This document shows positions 8,987 through 16,322 of a DNA stretch of 64,000 nt, in pieces. The DNA comes from Bradyrhizobium sacchari (GTDB lineage: Bacteria; Pseudomonadota; Alphaproteobacteria; Rhizobiales; Xanthobacteraceae). Each line of letters starts with the position of its first letter. Position 1 is the stretch's first letter. The notes below the pieces were generated by a model, which made no database searches, was not told where the DNA came from, and was given only the letters and a program-made list of their open reading frames with translations. The stretch is taken from assembly GCF_002068095.1 (NCBI RefSeq), contig NZ_LWIG01000052.1:152967-216966 (forward strand), given 5' to 3'. Both the position numbers and the translations under genes were made by a program.

Positions 8987-9315
8987 TCGAAACCTCCTCG
9001 GTAGGGTTGAACCTCAGGATTCGATCCGGACAGCGAAGTCTACATCACCGATTCGTTCTGTCGATGGATATCCGTCGTCGCTTCGTCATTTTTGAAAATT
9101 CATATGTAATGAAGCGTGAGTACGGAACCGCGCGGGAAAAATCCATGATATCAATGCACTTGCGCAACGCCGCAGCGAACCGTTGAAATATCTTGCGAGA
9201 GATCGGTGCGTGGCGGCCCGAGATCGCTTGCGGTCACGCCGCGCAAGGACGATAATTTCCACAAGGCATCCACAGCCTTAATCTCACGCCTATCGGTTTT
9301 TCGGCCACCGCAGAC
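8987..9315. promoter_or_regulatory. Divergent intergenic region between two DUF465 genes
   Basis: A 329-bp stretch without a credible ORF. It contains an AT-rich core (about 9085-9120) that stands out against the GC-rich surroundings and probably carries promoters in both directions. I see no palindromic repeat of the families found elsewhere in the window. Confidence 0.5.
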
Positions 9316-9522
9316 ATGACCCATGAAGACGAGCGCGAACTCGAAGCCGAGCTCGCCCGGTTGCAGCAGGAACACCGAGATCTCGACGCGGCGATCGATG
9401 CACTGCATCAATCGCCTGCCCCCGACCTGTTGCGGTTGCAGCGGCTGAAAAAACGCAAGCTGTTGTTGCGCGACCGCATCGCGTTCATCGAAGACCAGAT
9501 CACCCCCGACATCATCGCCTAA
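9316..9522 (+). CDS. DUF465 (YdcH-like) small coiled-coil protein
   Basis: A 68-residue, highly charged, almost wholly helical protein (RELEAELARLQQEHRDLDAA, then LQRLKKRKLLLRDRIAFIED). Two heptad-like helices are separated by a short loop around DALHQSPAPD, which fits the DUF465/YdcH hairpin. The function is not known. Together with the minus-strand 59-residue member it forms a divergent pair, and the two share the LKRRKL/LKKRKL turn. A gene for another short protein follows about 110 bp downstream. Confidence 0.82.
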   Translation: MTHEDERELEAELARLQQEHRDLDAAIDALHQSPAPDLLRLQRLKKRKLLLRDRIAFIEDQITPDIIA

Positions 9523-9631
9523 TCGTCCTCGCCGCGGTGGGTGTCGCGTCTCAACCCTCTTGACTCGAAAAGAACAAAATAGGAACATTCTGAACGCCCC
9601 CAGGAAACGCCCAAGGACAACTCAAAGGACC

Positions 9632-9856
9632 ATGCAGATGTCGCCAACCGCTCTCTTGGACAACAGCCATTATGAACAGGCCTGCGATCAGGCGATCGCG
9701 ATGTGCGACGGCAATCTGCGCAGCACCATCAAGGCGCTGATCATGGCCAACGAATATCTGGAGGCGGAACTGGAAGAATTGCAGGCGGCGATTTCAGCCG
9801 GCTGCATTCCCGAGACCTCCCGCAGCCAGATGCGGAGCAGGAACAGCGCCGCCTGA
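9632..9856 (+). CDS. Small hypothetical protein
   Basis: A 74-residue protein. I prefer the ATG at 9632, preceded by AAAGGA; an upstream ATG at 9560 would add a basic, low-complexity leader. The body is predicted helical and acidic: a segment with two Cys (YEQACDQAIAMCDGN), then IKALIMANEYLEAELEELQA. I do not recognise a named family with certainty. A family A repeat begins directly at the stop codon. Confidence 0.6.
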   Translation: MQMSPTALLDNSHYEQACDQAIAMCDGNLRSTIKALIMANEYLEAELEELQAAISAGCIPETSRSQMRSRNSAA

Positions 9857-9973
9857 AGGGCGACGAGATTGGGAAGAATCGTCATCGCGCTTCAGGTTAT
9901 TTTTCGAGCATGATCTCCGCGCGAACGCGTTCCGCGTTTGTCGCGACGGAAGCGCGCTTGTCCGGATCATGCT
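9857..9973. repeat. Structured repeat, family A (copy A1, degenerate)
   Basis: A two-hairpin element. The first part resembles AGCGCGATGA...TCATCGCGCTT and the second is bounded by GCATGATC and GATCATGC. The middle of the second hairpin has diverged from the other copies (it reads CGCGCGAACGCG and following instead of CGGAAAA). It starts at the stop of the preceding small gene and ends 27 bp before the next gene. Confidence 0.7.
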
Positions 9974-9999
9974 TTGGCTTTCAACATTGGAGCAACGCC

Positions 10000-10251
10000 A
10001 TGTCGGACGTGACCTATTACGTTGCAATGCCCTTTTTGATTGATGCCGACGGATCACCCGTCGCAGGCGCGGCGGAGGAATGTCAGTCCTCGTCGGCAGC
10101 ACTGCGCCGCGCCGAGATTCTGGCGCGCGGTGCCGGCCACATCGGCGCGGTCGCCTTCAGCCGCAGCGGCGATCCCATGACCGGCGAATTCGGCGACGCG
10201 ACGCTGCTGCGCAAATTCGGCAACGTGCCGGAAGATCTCGCCACGCTGTAG
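10000..10251 (+). CDS. Small hypothetical protein
   Basis: An 83-residue protein from the ATG at 10000 (MSDVTYYVAMPFLIDADGSP). A distal GAGCAA serves as a weak ribosome site. The sequence looks like a small alpha/beta fold with a central helix (SAALRRAEILARGAGHIGAVAF) and ends near LLRKFGNVPEDLATL. I cannot name a family with confidence; the codon pattern and clean start and stop support a real gene. It is flanked on both sides by family A repeats, so it is an isolated single-gene unit. Confidence 0.65.
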   Translation: MSDVTYYVAMPFLIDADGSPVAGAAEECQSSSAALRRAEILARGAGHIGAVAFSRSGDPMTGEFGDATLLRKFGNVPEDLATL

Positions 10252-10299
10252 GGATTGTCGTTTGGGTGTGAGCGCTGACGCGGCCCTCGAGTCAGGGTC

Positions 10300-10400
10300 T
10301 AAAGCGCGATGAGATTGGGATGAATCGTCATCGCGCTTTAGGTATTGTTTGAGCATGATCTTCCGGAAAACCGCTTCACACTTTTCCGGATCATGCGCTA
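10300..10400. repeat. Structured repeat, family A (copy A2, nearly intact)
   Basis: A 101-bp element bounded by TA dinucleotides. Hairpin 1 arms are AAGCGCGATGA and TCATCGCGCTT. Hairpin 2 outer arms are GCATGATC and GATCATGC, with inner CCGGAAAA and TTTTCCGG. Its right edge CTA is the complement of the TAG stop codon of the GGDEF gene ending at 10398. Confidence 0.88.
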
Positions 10401-11099
10401 GTTGCTGACGAGCCTGATCCGCGGCTCGTGCCGGCGGCGCGCCTTGCGCACATACATGGCGGCATCGGCCTCTTCCAGGGCACGGCCTGCGTTGGAGTGC
10501 GGGCCGAGCAACGCGACGCCGGCGGAGGCGCCTGCGGTCACGTGCTGGCCGCGGAAGACGAAGGACAATTCGTCGATCGCCTGCTCGAGGGTCGCGGCCT
10601 TCGCCTTGGCATCGGTCTCGTTGAGATTCCACAGCAGCAGCGCAAACTCGTCGCCGCCAAGCCGGCCGACCACGTCGGAGGCGCGGACCTGCCGCGTCAG
10701 CGCAGCGACGATCGCCTTGAGCACCTCGTCGCCGGCGGCATGGCCAAAGGAATCGTTGATCGGTTTCAGCCGGTCGACATCGAGCATGATCAACGCGCCA
10801 GTGGCGCGGTAGCGCTTCATGTAGGCGATGGCACGCCCGAGCTCGCGCTCGAAGCCGCGCCGGTTCGGAATGTCCAGCAGGAAGTCGGTGTCGGCAGCCG
10901 CCTCCAGTTCCGAAACCCGCAGCAGGGCCGCCTTGAGCTTGCCCTTGAGGTCGCGGATGGTCGCCTTGCTGTCGTCGGCCGCAGGCGCTGCGCGCGAGGC
11001 CAGCTTGGCCGGGCGATTCGCGGCGGCCTTGGATCGGCTGGCGCTGGCTTTCCGGCCCTTTTTAGCCTTCGCAGCGCTCGCCCTTTTTGGTTTCTTCAT
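10398..11099 (-). CDS. Soluble diguanylate cyclase (GGDEF protein)
   Basis: A 233-residue protein that should make c-di-GMP from two GTP. The first 45 residues are a Lys/Ala/Arg-rich tail. A short helix-forming stretch follows, then a full GGDEF domain. The active-site loop GGDEF lies near residue 148, and RASD exactly five residues before it is an allosteric inhibition site (RxxD). I start it at the ATG at 11099, which has AGCAGGA upstream; an in-frame longer reading to 11153 lacks this. No transmembrane segment is seen, so it is likely cytoplasmic. The stop codon lies in the adjacent family A repeat. Confidence 0.88.
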   Translation of the reverse strand: MKKPKRASAAKAKKGRKASASRSKAAANRPAKLASRAAPAADDSKATIRDLKGKLKAALLRVSELEAAADTDFLLDIPNRRGFERELGRAIAYMKRYRATGALIMLDVDRLKPINDSFGHAAGDEVLKAIVAALTRQVRASDVVGRLGGDEFALLLWNLNETDAKAKAATLEQAIDELSFVFRGQHVTAGASAGVALLGPHSNAGRALEEADAAMYVRKARRRHEPRIRLVSN

Positions 11100-11241
11100 G
11101 GGCATCCTGCTCAATGAAGGCTTGCGGGGATTCACCAAGACAGGATAGTGCATTCCCTTCTCCTTGCCACCGCCTTGCGAGCCGCCGGCCGGAACCGTTA
11201 ATCTGGCCTATGTTTCTGTTTTCCCGAGCACAATTGACGTC

Positions 11242-11730
11242 ATGACCGCGCCGATCGCCATCATCATGGGAAGCCAGTCGGATTGGGACACGATGCGGCA
11301 TGCCGCCGAGACGCTCGACGCGCTCGGTGTCGTCGCGGACACCCGTATCGTTTCGGCCCACCGGACCCCCGACCGGCTGTTTGCCTTCGCCAAGGGCGCC
11401 AAGGCGGAGGGTTACAAAGTCATCATCGCCGGCGCCGGCGGCGCTGCACATTTGCCGGGCATGGCGGCGGCGCTGACGGAACTGCCTGTGTTCGGTGTTC
11501 CCGTCGAATCGAGGACGCTCAAGGGCGTCGATTCGCTCTATTCGATCGTGCAGATGCCCGCGGGCATCCCGGTCGGCACCCTCGCCATCGGCAAGGCCGG
11601 CGCGATCAACGCGGCGCTGCTTGCGGCCGCCGTGCTGGCGTTGTCCGACCCGGCCCTGTCCGGCCGCCTCGCCGCCTGGCGCAAGGCGCAGACCGACGCG
11701 GTTGCCGAGCGTCCGGAGGACAAGGCGTGA
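11242..11730 (+). CDS. purE: N5-carboxyaminoimidazole ribonucleotide mutase
   Basis: A 162-residue class I PurE, which moves the carboxylate of N5-CAIR to C4 to give CAIR in purine synthesis. The active-site region MGSQSDWDTM lies at residues 9-18, SAHRTPDR at about 39-46 and the GAGGAAHLPGM loop at about 67-77, all intact. The length is normal. The start ATG at 11242 is preferred; the in-frame upstream extension is not PurE-like. It overlaps purK by four bases (GTGA), which indicates translational coupling. Confidence 0.96.
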   Translation: MTAPIAIIMGSQSDWDTMRHAAETLDALGVVADTRIVSAHRTPDRLFAFAKGAKAEGYKVIIAGAGGAAHLPGMAAALTELPVFGVPVESRTLKGVDSLYSIVQMPAGIPVGTLAIGKAGAINAALLAAAVLALSDPALSGRLAAWRKAQTDAVAERPEDKA

Positions 11731-12833
11731 CTGACGCAAAGCAGGTGAAGCTGAAGCCCGGCGACACCATCGGAATCCTTGGCGGCGGACAATTGGGGCG
11801 GATGCTGGCAATGGCTGCGGCGCGGCTCGGCCTGCGCTGCCAGGTGTTCTCGCCCGATCCGGATTCGCCGGCCTTCGACGTCGTGCTGAACGCGACCTGC
11901 GCAGAATATGCCGACGTCGAAGCGCTGGAGCTGTTCGCCCACGACGTCGACGTCATCACCTACGAATTCGAGAACGTGCCGGCCGCCGCCGCGATGGTGC
12001 TGGATGCGCGCCGTCCGGTGCTGCCCAATCGCAAGATCCTCGAGACCACCCAGGACCGGCTCGCCGAGAAGGATTTTGTGACGAAGCTCGGCATCGGCAC
12101 TGCGGCCTATGCCGACGTCACCTCCGTCTCCTCGCTGCGCGAGGCGATCCTGAGGATCGGGCTCCCGGCGGTGCTGAAGACCCGCCGCTTCGGCTATGAC
12201 GGCAAGGGCCAGGCCATCATCCGCGAGGGCGACGACATCGCCAAGGTGTGGACCAGCCTCGCCACCAAATCGGCGATCCTGGAAGCCTTCATCCCGTATG
12301 AGCGCGAGATCTCCGTGATCGCCGCGCGCTCGGCCACGGGCGAGGTCGAGTGTTTCGACGTGACCGAGAACGAGCACCGCGACCACATCCTGAAAGTGTC
12401 GCGCGCCCCCGCGCCGATCCCGGACACGCTGGCGGACCAGGCGCGCGACGTCGCGAGCAAGATCGCGACCGCGCTCGACTATGTCGGCGTGCTGGCGGTG
12501 GAGATGTTCGTGCTCGCCAACGGCACCGGACCGAAGGTGCTTGTGAACGAGATCGCCCCGCGCGTGCACAATTCCGGGCACTGGACGCTGGACGGCGCCT
12601 CCGTCTCGCAGTTCGAGCAGCACATCCGCGCCATCGCCGGCTGGCCGCTCGGCAAGCCGGTGCGCCACGGCGAGATCGTCACCATGACCAATCTGATCGG
12701 CGACGAGATCAACGACTACGACAAATGGCTGACCGTGCCGGGCGCCACGGTGCACATCTACGGCAAGGGCGCGCCGCGCCCCGGCCGCAAGATGGGCCAC
12801 GTCACCGAAGTCCGGCCCGCCAAGGACAAGTGA
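11727..12833 (+). CDS. purK: N5-carboxyaminoimidazole ribonucleotide synthase
   Basis: A 368-residue ATP-grasp enzyme that carboxylates AIR to N5-CAIR, the substrate handed to PurE. The N-terminal ILGGGQLGRMLAMAAARLG motif, the ATP-grasp segment LKTRRFGYDGKGQ and the metal-binding region NEIAPRVHNSGHWT are all visible. The start is GTG at 11727, overlapping the purE stop by four bases; the reading frame extends further upstream, but that part is antisense-free purE sequence in another frame. PurE and PurK form one operon. Confidence 0.96.
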   Translation: MTDAKQVKLKPGDTIGILGGGQLGRMLAMAAARLGLRCQVFSPDPDSPAFDVVLNATCAEYADVEALELFAHDVDVITYEFENVPAAAAMVLDARRPVLPNRKILETTQDRLAEKDFVTKLGIGTAAYADVTSVSSLREAILRIGLPAVLKTRRFGYDGKGQAIIREGDDIAKVWTSLATKSAILEAFIPYEREISVIAARSATGEVECFDVTENEHRDHILKVSRAPAPIPDTLADQARDVASKIATALDYVGVLAVEMFVLANGTGPKVLVNEIAPRVHNSGHWTLDGASVSQFEQHIRAIAGWPLGKPVRHGEIVTMTNLIGDEINDYDKWLTVPGATVHIYGKGAPRPGRKMGHVTEVRPAKDK

Positions 12834-12859
12834 GGGACCGCAGCGGAAGCTGCGATCCC
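12834..12859 (+). terminator. Probable transcript-end hairpin between purK and aqpZ
   Basis: Arms GGGACCGCAG and CTGCGATCCC with one mismatch, immediately after the purK stop. It lies in the 35-bp gap between two convergent genes, so it may serve both. There is no strong T-run on either side. Confidence 0.5.
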
Positions 12860-12868
12860 GTTCGCGGA

Positions 12869-13591
12869 TTAGGCCGTCTTCACGCCCGCGACGACGCCGG
12901 CGGGCTCCTCGCTGAGCCAGCGATAGACCACTCCGCCCAGCGCGCCCCCGATCAGCGGTGCGACCCAGAACAGCCAGAGTTGCGCCAGCGCCCAGCCGCC
13001 GACGAACAGCGCGGGGCCGGTGCTGCGCGCCGGGTTCACCGACGTGTTGGTGACGGGAATGCTGACGAGATGGATCATCACCAGCGCGAGCCCGATCGCG
13101 AGCGGCGCGAAGCCTGCGGGGGCGCGGCCATGGGTGGCGCCCATGATGACGAACAGGAACATCATGGTCATCACCACCTCGGTGAGGAAGCACACCACCA
13201 TGCCGTATTGACCAGGCGAATGCGCACCAAAGCCGTTCGACGCAAAGCCCTTGGTGACGTCAAAGCCCGGGGCGCCGCTGGCGATCACATAGAGCAGCGC
13301 AGCCGCAACGATCGCGCCGACGACCTGCGCGACGATATAGGGCAGGATCTGTCCGGTCGGGAACCGGCCTCCCGCTGCAAGACCGACCGTGACCGCCGGA
13401 TTGAGATGGCAGCCCGAGATGTGGCCGATGGCGTAGGCCATGGTGACCACGCTGAGGCCGAAAGCCAGGGACACGCCGACCAGACCGATTCCGACCTGCG
13501 GGAAGCCGGCCGCGATCACGGCGCTGCCACAACCTGCGAATGTGAGCCAGAAGGTGCCGATAGCCTCGGCAGCATATTTTTTCATATCCAT
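12869..13591 (-). CDS. aqpZ: Aquaporin Z, water channel
   Basis: A 240-residue, six-helix channel protein. Both NPA boxes are present: HLNPAVTVG (NPA at 64-66) and SVNPARSTGPA (NPA at 186-188). The selectivity-filter positions fit a water channel rather than a glycerol facilitator: a His in helix 5 (VMIHLVS) and Arg at 189 after the second NPA. The length is typical of AqpZ. The start has AGGGGA seven bases upstream. The gene is convergent with purK and divergent from rpsU. Confidence 0.94.
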   Translation of the reverse strand: MDMKKYAAEAIGTFWLTFAGCGSAVIAAGFPQVGIGLVGVSLAFGLSVVTMAYAIGHISGCHLNPAVTVGLAAGGRFPTGQILPYIVAQVVGAIVAAALLYVIASGAPGFDVTKGFASNGFGAHSPGQYGMVVCFLTEVVMTMMFLFVIMGATHGRAPAGFAPLAIGLALVMIHLVSIPVTNTSVNPARSTGPALFVGGWALAQLWLFWVAPLIGGALGGVVYRWLSEEPAGVVAGVKTA

Positions 13592-13851
13592 TGTCGTCCC
13601 CTGATTTCATAGATTCCGGAACAAAGCTCCGGCCGCGGCCGCGCCAAGGGCATCGAACCGCCCAAATCGGGACCGCCCAGGGCTATTTTCGCCGCATTTA
13701 ATGGCTGAACTTGGCCCGAAACACCTCTTGGCCGGTGGACAATCCAGGTTTTGTCTGATACATCCGCGCCCTCAAGGTTAAGGGCTTGCGCGTTTTGCCA
13801 TCCCCTTTGACTTACCAGAATTCAAATCCGATCCACTGAAGAGGATGCCGC
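13592..13851. promoter_or_regulatory. Divergent promoter region between aqpZ and rpsU
   Basis: A 260-bp gap with no credible ORF and no repeat family member. It must hold the promoters of aqpZ (left) and rpsU (right). I do not place exact boxes. Confidence 0.4.
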
Positions 13852-14148
13852 GTGCAGGTTCTCGTTCGCGATAACAATGTCGATCAAGCCCTCAAGGCGC
13901 TGAAGAAGAAGATGCAGCGCGAGGGGATTTTCCGCGAGATGAAGCTCCGCGGCCACTACGAAAAGCCCTCCGAGAAGAAGGCCCGCGAAAAGGCCGAGGC
14001 CGTGCGCCGTGCGCGCAAGCTGGCCCGCAAGAAGCTGCAGCGCGAAGGCCTGCTGCCGATGAAGCCGAAGCCGGTGTTCGGCGCTGGTCCCGGTGGCGAG
14101 CGTGGTGGTCGTGGCGGCCCGGGTGCAGGTCCGCGCGGACCGCGCTGA
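13852..14148 (+). CDS. rpsU: 30S ribosomal protein S21 with a Gly/Arg-rich C-terminal tail
   Basis: A 98-residue S21, a small-subunit protein important for early initiation. The S21 core runs from the start (VQVLVRDNNVDQALKALKKK) to about residue 75, with the usual basic helices (KKAREKAEAVRRARKLARKK). The last 22 residues are a Gly/Pro/Arg tail with GGERGGRGG, absent from the 71-residue E. coli protein; tails of this kind occur in rhizobial S21. The start is GTG at 13852 with GAGGA upstream. A strong terminator follows. Confidence 0.95.
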   Translation: MQVLVRDNNVDQALKALKKKMQREGIFREMKLRGHYEKPSEKKAREKAEAVRRARKLARKKLQREGLLPMKPKPVFGAGPGGERGGRGGPGAGPRGPR

Positions 14149-14182
14149 TCTTTCCGTATTTACCAGACTTCAGTTTTCGATG

Positions 14183-14213
14183 ACGCGGGCCCAGAGCCCG
14201 CGTTATTATTTTG
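14183..14213 (+). terminator. Rho-independent terminator of rpsU
   Basis: A perfect 8-bp stem ACGCGGGC / GCCCGCGT with loop CCAGA, followed by TATTATTTT. It lies 35 bp after the rpsU stop. Confidence 0.88.
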
Positions 14214-14254
14214 TAGCGGTGCCTTTCTGGGACGGGCACTTACCGATGCGGCAC

Positions 14255-14347
14255 TAAAGCGCGATGAGGTTGATCATCGCGCTCTAGATTGTTGTTTGAG
14301 CATGATCTTTTCGGAAAACCGCGGCACACTTTCCGGATCATGCTCTA
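14255..14347. repeat. Structured repeat, family A (copy A3)
   Basis: A 93-bp copy with TA at both ends. Hairpin 1 is AAAGCGCGATGA / TCATCGCGCTC with a very short loop, and hairpin 2 is GCATGATC / GATCATGC around GGAAAA / TTTCC. It sits between the rpsU terminator and the TPR lipoprotein gene. Confidence 0.87.
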
Positions 14348-14364
14348 GCGCGAGCGAACCGTAG

Positions 14365-15018
14365 ATGGCCCCCCCTTTCCCCAAGCGCGGCTTGGCGCGA
14401 CGGCGCCCGATCTGGCGGCAGCCGCTCGCGCTGGCCCTGACGGGGATCGCACTGTGCGGCTGCTCCTTCGACTTGGGATCGCTGATGCCGGAGAAGGAGA
14501 AACCGCAGGAGGCACCGAAGGCGGCGGCGACTGCCGAGAGCGCGGCGGTCAGCGCCGGCAACGTCACCGAAGCCCAGGCCCACACGGCAAAGGCCCAGTC
14601 CCTCGCCAAGGCAGGCGAGACGGCGGCAGCGCTTGACGAGTTCAATCGCGCCGTCGGGCTCGATCCCTATAATGCGCAGGCGCTTTATGGCCGCGCGCTG
14701 ATCTACCAGGGCAATAACCAGCACGATTTCGCCATCGCCGATTTCAGCGCGGCGAGCGGGCTCAACCCGCAAAAGGCCGAGCCGCTGCTCGGCCGCGCCA
14801 CCAGCTATCTCGCGCTCGGCAAGGTCAAGGAAGCCGCGGCCGATCTGGATGAAGCCTCAGAGGCCGATCCGCACAATGTCCAGGTCTGGACCGCGCGCGG
14901 GCAAGCCTATGAGCGGCTCGGCGACCGGGCCAAGGCGGCGGCGTCCTACAACAAGGCGGTTGCCCTTCGTCCACGCGACGATGCCGCCCGCAGCGGCCTC
15001 GCCCGCGTCGGCGGCTGA
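14365..15018 (+). CDS. TPR-repeat lipoprotein
   Basis: A 217-residue protein with a basic N-terminus (about 1-18), a hydrophobic stretch and a lipobox-like LCGC ending at Cys32, so it is probably lipidated and periplasm-facing. After an Ala/Glu-rich linker come about four tetratricopeptide repeats (residues 75-215), for example AAALDEFNRAVGLDPYNAQA and AIADFSAASGLNPQKAEP. TPR domains bind proteins; no partner is evident from context. The gene is alone on its strand between a family A repeat and a convergent gene. Confidence 0.82.
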   Translation: MAPPFPKRGLARRRPIWRQPLALALTGIALCGCSFDLGSLMPEKEKPQEAPKAAATAESAAVSAGNVTEAQAHTAKAQSLAKAGETAAALDEFNRAVGLDPYNAQALYGRALIYQGNNQHDFAIADFSAASGLNPQKAEPLLGRATSYLALGKVKEAAADLDEASEADPHNVQVWTARGQAYERLGDRAKAAASYNKAVALRPRDDAARSGLARVGG

Positions 15019-15039
15019 CAGGGCGGAAGAGGCGCCGTC

Positions 15040-15936
15040 TTAATCGGGGGTGGAGCTCTTCGGCAGGACGGAGTGGAACATCGACTTCATGCCCGACAGC
15101 ATCTCGTCCGCGACGTTGGTCTTCTTCGGCCGAGGCATGGTCGCGCCGGCGTCGGCACGCAGGTCGAGCGGCGGCGCGATGACAGGCACGGGAATGTCAG
15201 CCGGCGGCGTGATCCGATTCGGGTCGTCGTTGCCGACCGAGGCCGTGTAGGACGGCTGCGAATTGCCATTGCCATACGCCTCGGGGGAGGGCGTGGACAC
15301 CGTGATCGGCGGCGGCAGCGGACGCACCGCTGAAGGCTCCGTCGTGATGACGCGCGGGGCCTCTGGGACGCGGGCGGCTTCGCGGACGGCGGGCTCGGGG
15401 GTCCGCTCGACCGGCTTGGTCTCGGCAGCTTTGGCTTCGGCGGCTTTGCCCTCGGGCGACTTGCGAAGACGCTCGATGGCGGCACGCGCCAGATCGTTGG
15501 CGTCGGGGGCCGCAGCCTGGGATGCCGCAGCCGGCGCTGAATTGGCCTCCACCACCGGCGCGGTGGCCGCCGGGGTCGACTTCGCGGCCGCCTTCTCGCG
15601 CGCCGGGCGGCCGTGCGAGGCGGTCTCAGCCGGAGCAACGTCCGCAGCCTTGGTCTCGGCCTTGTCGGCAGGCTTCTCGGCCGCAGTCTTCTCCGTCACG
15701 CCCTTCTCGGAGACGCTCTTTTCAGGAATGCCCTTGGCCTTGACGCCGGGTGCGGGCAGGTTGGCGGTATCCGTCGGCTTGGCGCCCTTGCCGGTCTCGG
15801 CGGGCGCGGCGACGGCCGCGGGGCTGTCCGGCGCCGGCTTGGCGTTGATGTAGTGGTTAACGATATAGGCCCCGATGATCGTCGCGAGCACCGAGGGGAA
15901 AATATCCATCGAGATTTTAGCGAGGTATTTCAGCAT
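15040..15936 (-). CDS. Pro/Ala-rich single-pass membrane protein of unknown function
   Basis: A 298-residue protein. A short N-terminus (MLKYLAKISMDIFP) leads into one transmembrane helix (about 14-34, VLATIIGAYIVNHYI). The rest, almost 260 residues, is low-complexity and rich in Ala, Lys, Glu and Pro, probably extended in the periplasm. The C-terminus has a more conserved-looking patch (NVADEMLSGMKSMFHSVLPK). I chose the ATG at 15936; the upstream extension to 15996 has no helix or ribosome site. No known domain is recognisable. Confidence 0.72.
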   Translation of the reverse strand: MLKYLAKISMDIFPSVLATIIGAYIVNHYINAKPAPDSPAAVAAPAETGKGAKPTDTANLPAPGVKAKGIPEKSVSEKGVTEKTAAEKPADKAETKAADVAPAETASHGRPAREKAAAKSTPAATAPVVEANSAPAAASQAAAPDANDLARAAIERLRKSPEGKAAEAKAAETKPVERTPEPAVREAARVPEAPRVITTEPSAVRPLPPPITVSTPSPEAYGNGNSQPSYTASVGNDDPNRITPPADIPVPVIAPPLDLRADAGATMPRPKKTNVADEMLSGMKSMFHSVLPKSSTPD

Positions 15937-16025
15937 TTCTCGGCCACTCCCCGCGCGACCAGATGCGGGAACTTTGGGGCAATTGTAAGGGATCAACTGC
16001 GACGGATCGATGGCAAAGGCTAACC

Positions 16026-16310
16026 CTACGCCTTCAGCTCGATCTCAAGGAACACGATCTCAGTTGAGGTTTCGTTAAGTACGTCGTGCTGGACGCCGGC
16101 CTTGCGGAAGTAGGATTTTCCGGCCGCAAGTTGCGCCTTGGATCGCTCGCCGCCGGGCGCCACGATGGTCATTTCGCCGGCGACGACGGGAACAATCACA
16201 TAGTCCATCCCGTGGGTGTGGTGCCCGGTCGCGCTGCCCGGGGCGAGCCGCCATTCGGTCACCCGGACCTCTTCGTTGTCGATCTGGACTTCAGATTTGG
16301 CGGCAAGCAT
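16026..16310 (-). CDS. Small cupin-domain protein
   Basis: A 94-residue single-domain cupin. Motif 1 contains the metal-binding pattern GHHTHGMDYVIVPVVAGEMT, with two His close together, and motif 2 contains KAGVQHDVLNET with a further His. Such small cupins act as metal-dependent enzymes or sensors; the substrate here is unknown. It starts 12 bp after the stop of the ChaA-type exchanger on the same strand, with AAGGAA as ribosome site, so the two probably form an operon. Confidence 0.85.
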   Translation of the reverse strand: MLAAKSEVQIDNEEVRVTEWRLAPGSATGHHTHGMDYVIVPVVAGEMTIVAPGGERSKAQLAAGKSYFRKAGVQHDVLNETSTEIVFLEIELKA

Positions 16311-16322
16311 CGGGGGTTCCTT

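Noticed and set aside
11164..11241. In-frame upstream extension of purE
   Set aside because: The extra 26 residues are not PurE-like. The ATG at 11242 gives the normal length and N-terminus.
9857..14347. Family A repeats as a possible CRISPR array
   Set aside because: Copies are kilobases apart, not regularly spaced, and each is a double hairpin. There are no spacers or cas genes.
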